Origin: JBFWNZ01 sp050250795
Lineage (GTDB): Bacteria > Pseudomonadota > Alphaproteobacteria > UBA8366
Reading direction: 5' to 3'
Assembly: GCA_050250795.1 (NCBI GenBank)
Contig: JBFWNZ010000056.1
Span: forward strand, 1-15,391
DNA: 15,391 nucleotides
Of the stretch, positions 13,355-15,391 are shown one piece after another (the stretch's first letter is position 1; every line of letters begins with the position of its first letter). A program made the position numbers and the translations under genes. The notes beneath the pieces were generated by a model, which saw only the letters and a program-made list of their open reading frames with translations, was not told the origin of the DNA and did not search any database.

Positions 13355-14661
13355 TGCCGGCCGCGCATCGCGTCGAGGTGGCGGCGTGCCAGCACTTTGC
13401 CCTCTTCGACGGCGGGCTGGTCGAACGGATCGACGCCGAGCAGATGGGCGGCGAGGATCGTCTCCAGCATGAAATGCATCATCAACGCGCCCAGCGACGC
13501 TTCGTCGACGGTCGCCAGCGTCATCACCCGCACCGGCCGGCCGCGCGCGGTCAGCGTCTCGGCCGTGGCGCGCTGGCAGGCGTCCATCAGGTCGCCCAGC
13601 GTCCGGCCCTGCAGATAGCCCAGCGCGGGATCGTTCATGAGGGCGGAATCGGCGGGTTCGCCCGCTCCGGCCATCGGGCCCATCACCAGGGTGAACAGCT
13701 TGTCGGCAGGCCCGTCGAGGTAAAGTTGAAGCTGGCTGTGCTGGTCGATGGTGCCGATGGCGTCGACCGGCGTGGTGCCGTTGCCGCCCTTGCCCAGGCT
13801 CTCGGCCCAAAGCTGGCGGTACCAGCGCGCGAAAGGCGCCAGCCGGTCCACATAGGGCATCAGCACGCTCATCGGCGCGCCCTTGTCGCGGGCGAATCCC
13901 ACCGCGAGCGCAGCACCGACGGCCGGCGCGGCTTCGGCGGGCTTGGACGCGTCGAGCACGGATTTCAGTACCTCGCCGGCACCGGCGCGCACGGCCGGCG
14001 CGTCCATGCCCGCGATCATCGCCGGCAGCATGCCCGTGACCGAGAGGACGGAGTAGCGGCCGCCCACCTTCGGATCGTGCTCCAGGATTTCGATCCCGAA
14101 ACGGCGGGCGATGCGCGCCAGCGGGTTGTCGGTCGGTTCCGTCACCGCCACCACATGCCGCGCGAGCGCTGCCTCGCCCAGCGCAGACCGCAACCAGGCC
14201 AGAGCGACGGCAAGTTGCAGCATGGTCTCGGCGGTCGAGCCGGATTTCGAGACGGCGAGCACGCCGGTACGCGCGGGATCGAGCGCGGCGAACAGCGCTT
14301 GAAAGCTGTGCGGATCGACATTGTCCATGAAATGCAGCCGCGGCGCGCCGGGCCGGGGGCCCCAGCCGGCATCGGCCAGAACGGTCAGGCTGCGGCCGCC
14401 GAGGCTCGATCCGCCGGTGCCGAGCACGACCACATCGGCGAAGCGCGCGCGGCACCGTTCGGCCACGGCCTGCATCGGCGCAAGATCGTCGCGCCGGTCG
14501 GGCAGCCGCAGCAACGGAAGGCTGCCATCGGCCTGCCAGACGCGCAGCCGTTCGACGGCCGGCGCGAGGTCCGCCGTCAGCGCGTCCAGGCGGGCCCGGT
14601 CGAGGCCATGGGCTCCGACGGTCTCCGCAAGGCAGGCGTGGACATCTTGGGTATAGCGCAT
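13351..14661 (-). CDS. pgi: Glucose-6-phosphate isomerase (short form)
   Basis: 436 residues from ATG 14661. PGI interconverts glucose 6-phosphate and fructose 6-phosphate in the cytoplasm. Motifs are VVLGTGGSSLGG (78-89), FMDNVDPHSFQ (111-121), the sugar-phosphate loop SKSGSTAET (138-146), DPKVGGRYSVLS (196-207), the catalytic glutamate region WAESLGKGGNGTTP (285-298; E287), TIDQHSQLQLY (304-314; H308) and FDQPAVEEGK near the C-terminus. At under 450 residues it belongs to the short bacterial form. An in-frame ATG at 14694 adds 11 residues but has no Shine-Dalgarno; ATG 14661 has TTGGAG (14676-14671) 9 bases upstream and starts MRYTQD, matching what I recall of alphaproteobacterial proteins. 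The end overlaps mutL by ATGA. Confidence 0.94.
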   Translation of the reverse strand: MRYTQDVHACLAETVGAHGLDRARLDALTADLAPAVERLRVWQADGSLPLLRLPDRRDDLAPMQAVAERCRARFADVVVLGTGGSSLGGRSLTVLADAGWGPRPGAPRLHFMDNVDPHSFQALFAALDPARTGVLAVSKSGSTAETMLQLAVALAWLRSALGEAALARHVVAVTEPTDNPLARIARRFGIEILEHDPKVGGRYSVLSVTGMLPAMIAGMDAPAVRAGAGEVLKSVLDASKPAEAAPAVGAALAVGFARDKGAPMSVLMPYVDRLAPFARWYRQLWAESLGKGGNGTTPVDAIGTIDQHSQLQLYLDGPADKLFTLVMGPMAGAGEPADSALMNDPALGYLQGRTLGDLMDACQRATAETLTARGRPVRVMTLATVDEASLGALMMHFMLETILAAHLLGVDPFDQPAVEEGKVLARRHLDAMRGRQ

Positions 14662-14670
14662 GGGCTTGAA

Positions 14671-14676
14671 CTCCAA
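14671..14676 (-). promoter_or_regulatory. Ribosome binding site that decides the pgi start
   Basis: Minus-strand TTGGAG ends 9 bases before ATG 14661. The alternative in-frame ATG at 14694 has only a C-rich upstream stretch. Confidence 0.55.
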
Positions 14677-14720
14677 GGCATAATGACGCGTCATGGCGGC
14701 GGGGGCAAAGGGATCGACGG

Positions 14721-14748
14721 GTAACGTTACAGTGAACTAAACGTTTCC
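14721..14748 (-). promoter_or_regulatory. AT-rich palindromic region upstream of pgi: candidate EcfG-type promoter and/or LacI-type operator
   Basis: The 100-base gap between the M16-like gene and pgi holds two perfect palindromes centred on ACGT: GTAACGTTAC (14721-14730) and AAACGTTT (14739-14746), with centres 17 bases apart. On the minus strand the same stretch reads GGAAA (14748-14744), 17 bases, then CGTT (14726-14723), close to the GGAAC-N16/17-CGTT pattern of the alphaproteobacterial general stress sigma factor EcfG. AAACGTTT is also the core of many LacI-family operators (PurR, Cra). The patch stands out from the GC-rich surroundings and is well placed to control pgi and the genes behind it. 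Which reading is right, if either, is open. Confidence 0.3.
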
Positions 14749-14761
14749 CCCGGTTCGCGGT

Positions 14762-15391
14762 TCAGCCGCCGATATCCGGGGTCGGGGCCGTGGCCTTTAC
14801 ATCCTTCGGTTTGCCCACCACGACGAAGGTCAGGGCATCGGGGTCGAGCAGCCGGCGCGCGACCCGGTGGATGTCCTGGCGGGTGACCGCCTCGATATAC
14901 CCATTGCGTTTGTCGAGGAAGTCGATACCGAGGTCGAAGAACTGCATGCTGACCAGCGTCCGCGCCACGCTGTCGGTGCTGGTGAAGCCAAGCGGGAAAG
15001 ACCCGGTGATATAGCGCTTGGCATCCTCCAGTTCCGCGTCGGTCACGCCCTGTTCGCGGATGCGCCGCCACTCCGTACGGATCAGCGCGATCGATTCGGC
15101 GATCCCTTCATTCGCGGTGGCGACGCTGCCGGTGATCAGCGCCGCGCCCTCCAGCGGGTGCAACGAGGTGTTGATCGAATAGGCGAGCCCGCGGGCCTCG
15201 CGCACTTCGGCATTCAGGCGCGAGGTGAACCCGCCGCCGCCCAGGCTAGGGTTCAGCACCGGCGCGACAGAATAGTCGGGATCGCGGCGGGCGATGCCGG
15301 GCGGGCTGACAAGGGCGACGCGCGGCGGCACGTCCTGCTCGGCGACGAAGGGCGCCCCTGCCGCCGCGATCTTGGCGGTCGGCACGCCCGG
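14762..15391 (-). CDS. M16 (pitrilysin-family) peptidase-like protein, C-terminal fragment
   Basis: The last 209 residues are present; the frame is open to the window edge, so the start and the N-terminal domain are missing. The fragment has LGGGGFTSRLNAEVREARGL followed by AYSINTSL, the conserved core of the second M16 domain, then RYITGSFPLGFTSTDSVART and a final DALTFVVVGKPKDV strand, all standard for M16 C-terminal domains. The zinc motif HxxEH belongs to the first domain and cannot be checked, so this could be an active protease or the inactive partner of an M16 pair; alphaproteobacteria often encode two in a row. It lies 100 bases upstream of pgi on the same strand and may share its transcript. 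Confidence 0.88.
   Translation of the reverse strand, partial: PGVPTAKIAAAGAPFVAEQDVPPRVALVSPPGIARRDPDYSVAPVLNPSLGGGGFTSRLNAEVREARGLAYSINTSLHPLEGAALITGSVATANEGIAESIALIRTEWRRIREQGVTDAELEDAKRYITGSFPLGFTSTDSVARTLVSMQFFDLGIDFLDKRNGYIEAVTRQDIHRVARRLLDPDALTFVVVGKPKDVKATAPTPDIGG

Noticed and set aside
13355..14455. Upstream extension of the mutL frame giving a 966-residue protein
   Set aside because: The added part is the pgi gene read in another frame, rich in Arg/Ala/Gly/Pro with no domain. MutL begins at MTIRRLPETV with the ATGA overlap.

Overview
The window is GC-rich and gene-dense, with short intergenic gaps and many few-base stop/start overlaps. Gene content and order point to an alphaproteobacterium, probably Rhodospirillales-like. 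The clues are a DUF374 acyltransferase followed by waaA, lpxK and an LpxL-type acyltransferase; xseA divergent from purD; tadA divergent from rluB-like and rsmD genes; and a short-form pgi followed by mutL. I see no rRNA, tRNA, CRISPR, insertion sequence or phage gene, no convincing intrinsic terminator, and no gene-free stretch above about 100 bases.

Layout. (1) 1-3323, plus strand: envelope lipid operon. It holds the end of a DUF374 acyltransferase, Kdo transferase WaaA, lipid A 4'-kinase LpxK and a lipid A/lysophospholipid acyltransferase. (2) 3329-5715, minus strand: xseA (exonuclease VII large subunit) followed, through a GTGA overlap, by a secreted M23 peptidase. (3) 5779-7269, plus strand: purD, then a 53-residue two-helix membrane protein with a strong ribosome binding site. 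(4) 7274-9233: tadA (minus) divergent from an RsuA/RluB-type pseudouridine synthase and rsmD (plus), an RNA-modification cluster. (5) 9235-15391, minus strand: the end of an M16 peptidase-like gene, then pgi, mutL and two membrane-anchored alpha/beta-hydrolase-like genes. From pgi onward the genes are joined by ATGA overlaps or a 5-base gap, so they are very likely one transcript.

The most interesting part is the end of block 5. The two hydrolase-like genes are full-length paralogues lying head to tail. The first keeps a GLSNGG nucleophile elbow and a C-terminal DSH histidine. In the second the aligned serine is glutamine, the elbow glycines are alanines and the histidine is arginine, yet the frame is intact. 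This looks like an enzyme paired with a maintained pseudoenzyme, tethered at the outer face of the inner membrane. The active-looking member also carries a CxC-x6-CxC cysteine cluster just after its membrane anchor.

Most of the remaining genes are recognisable housekeeping genes. Smaller points are an M23 active site with Asp in place of the second HxH histidine, an ACGT-centred palindrome pair and GGAAA-N17-CGTT element upstream of pgi, and a promoter-like element before the rluB-like gene.
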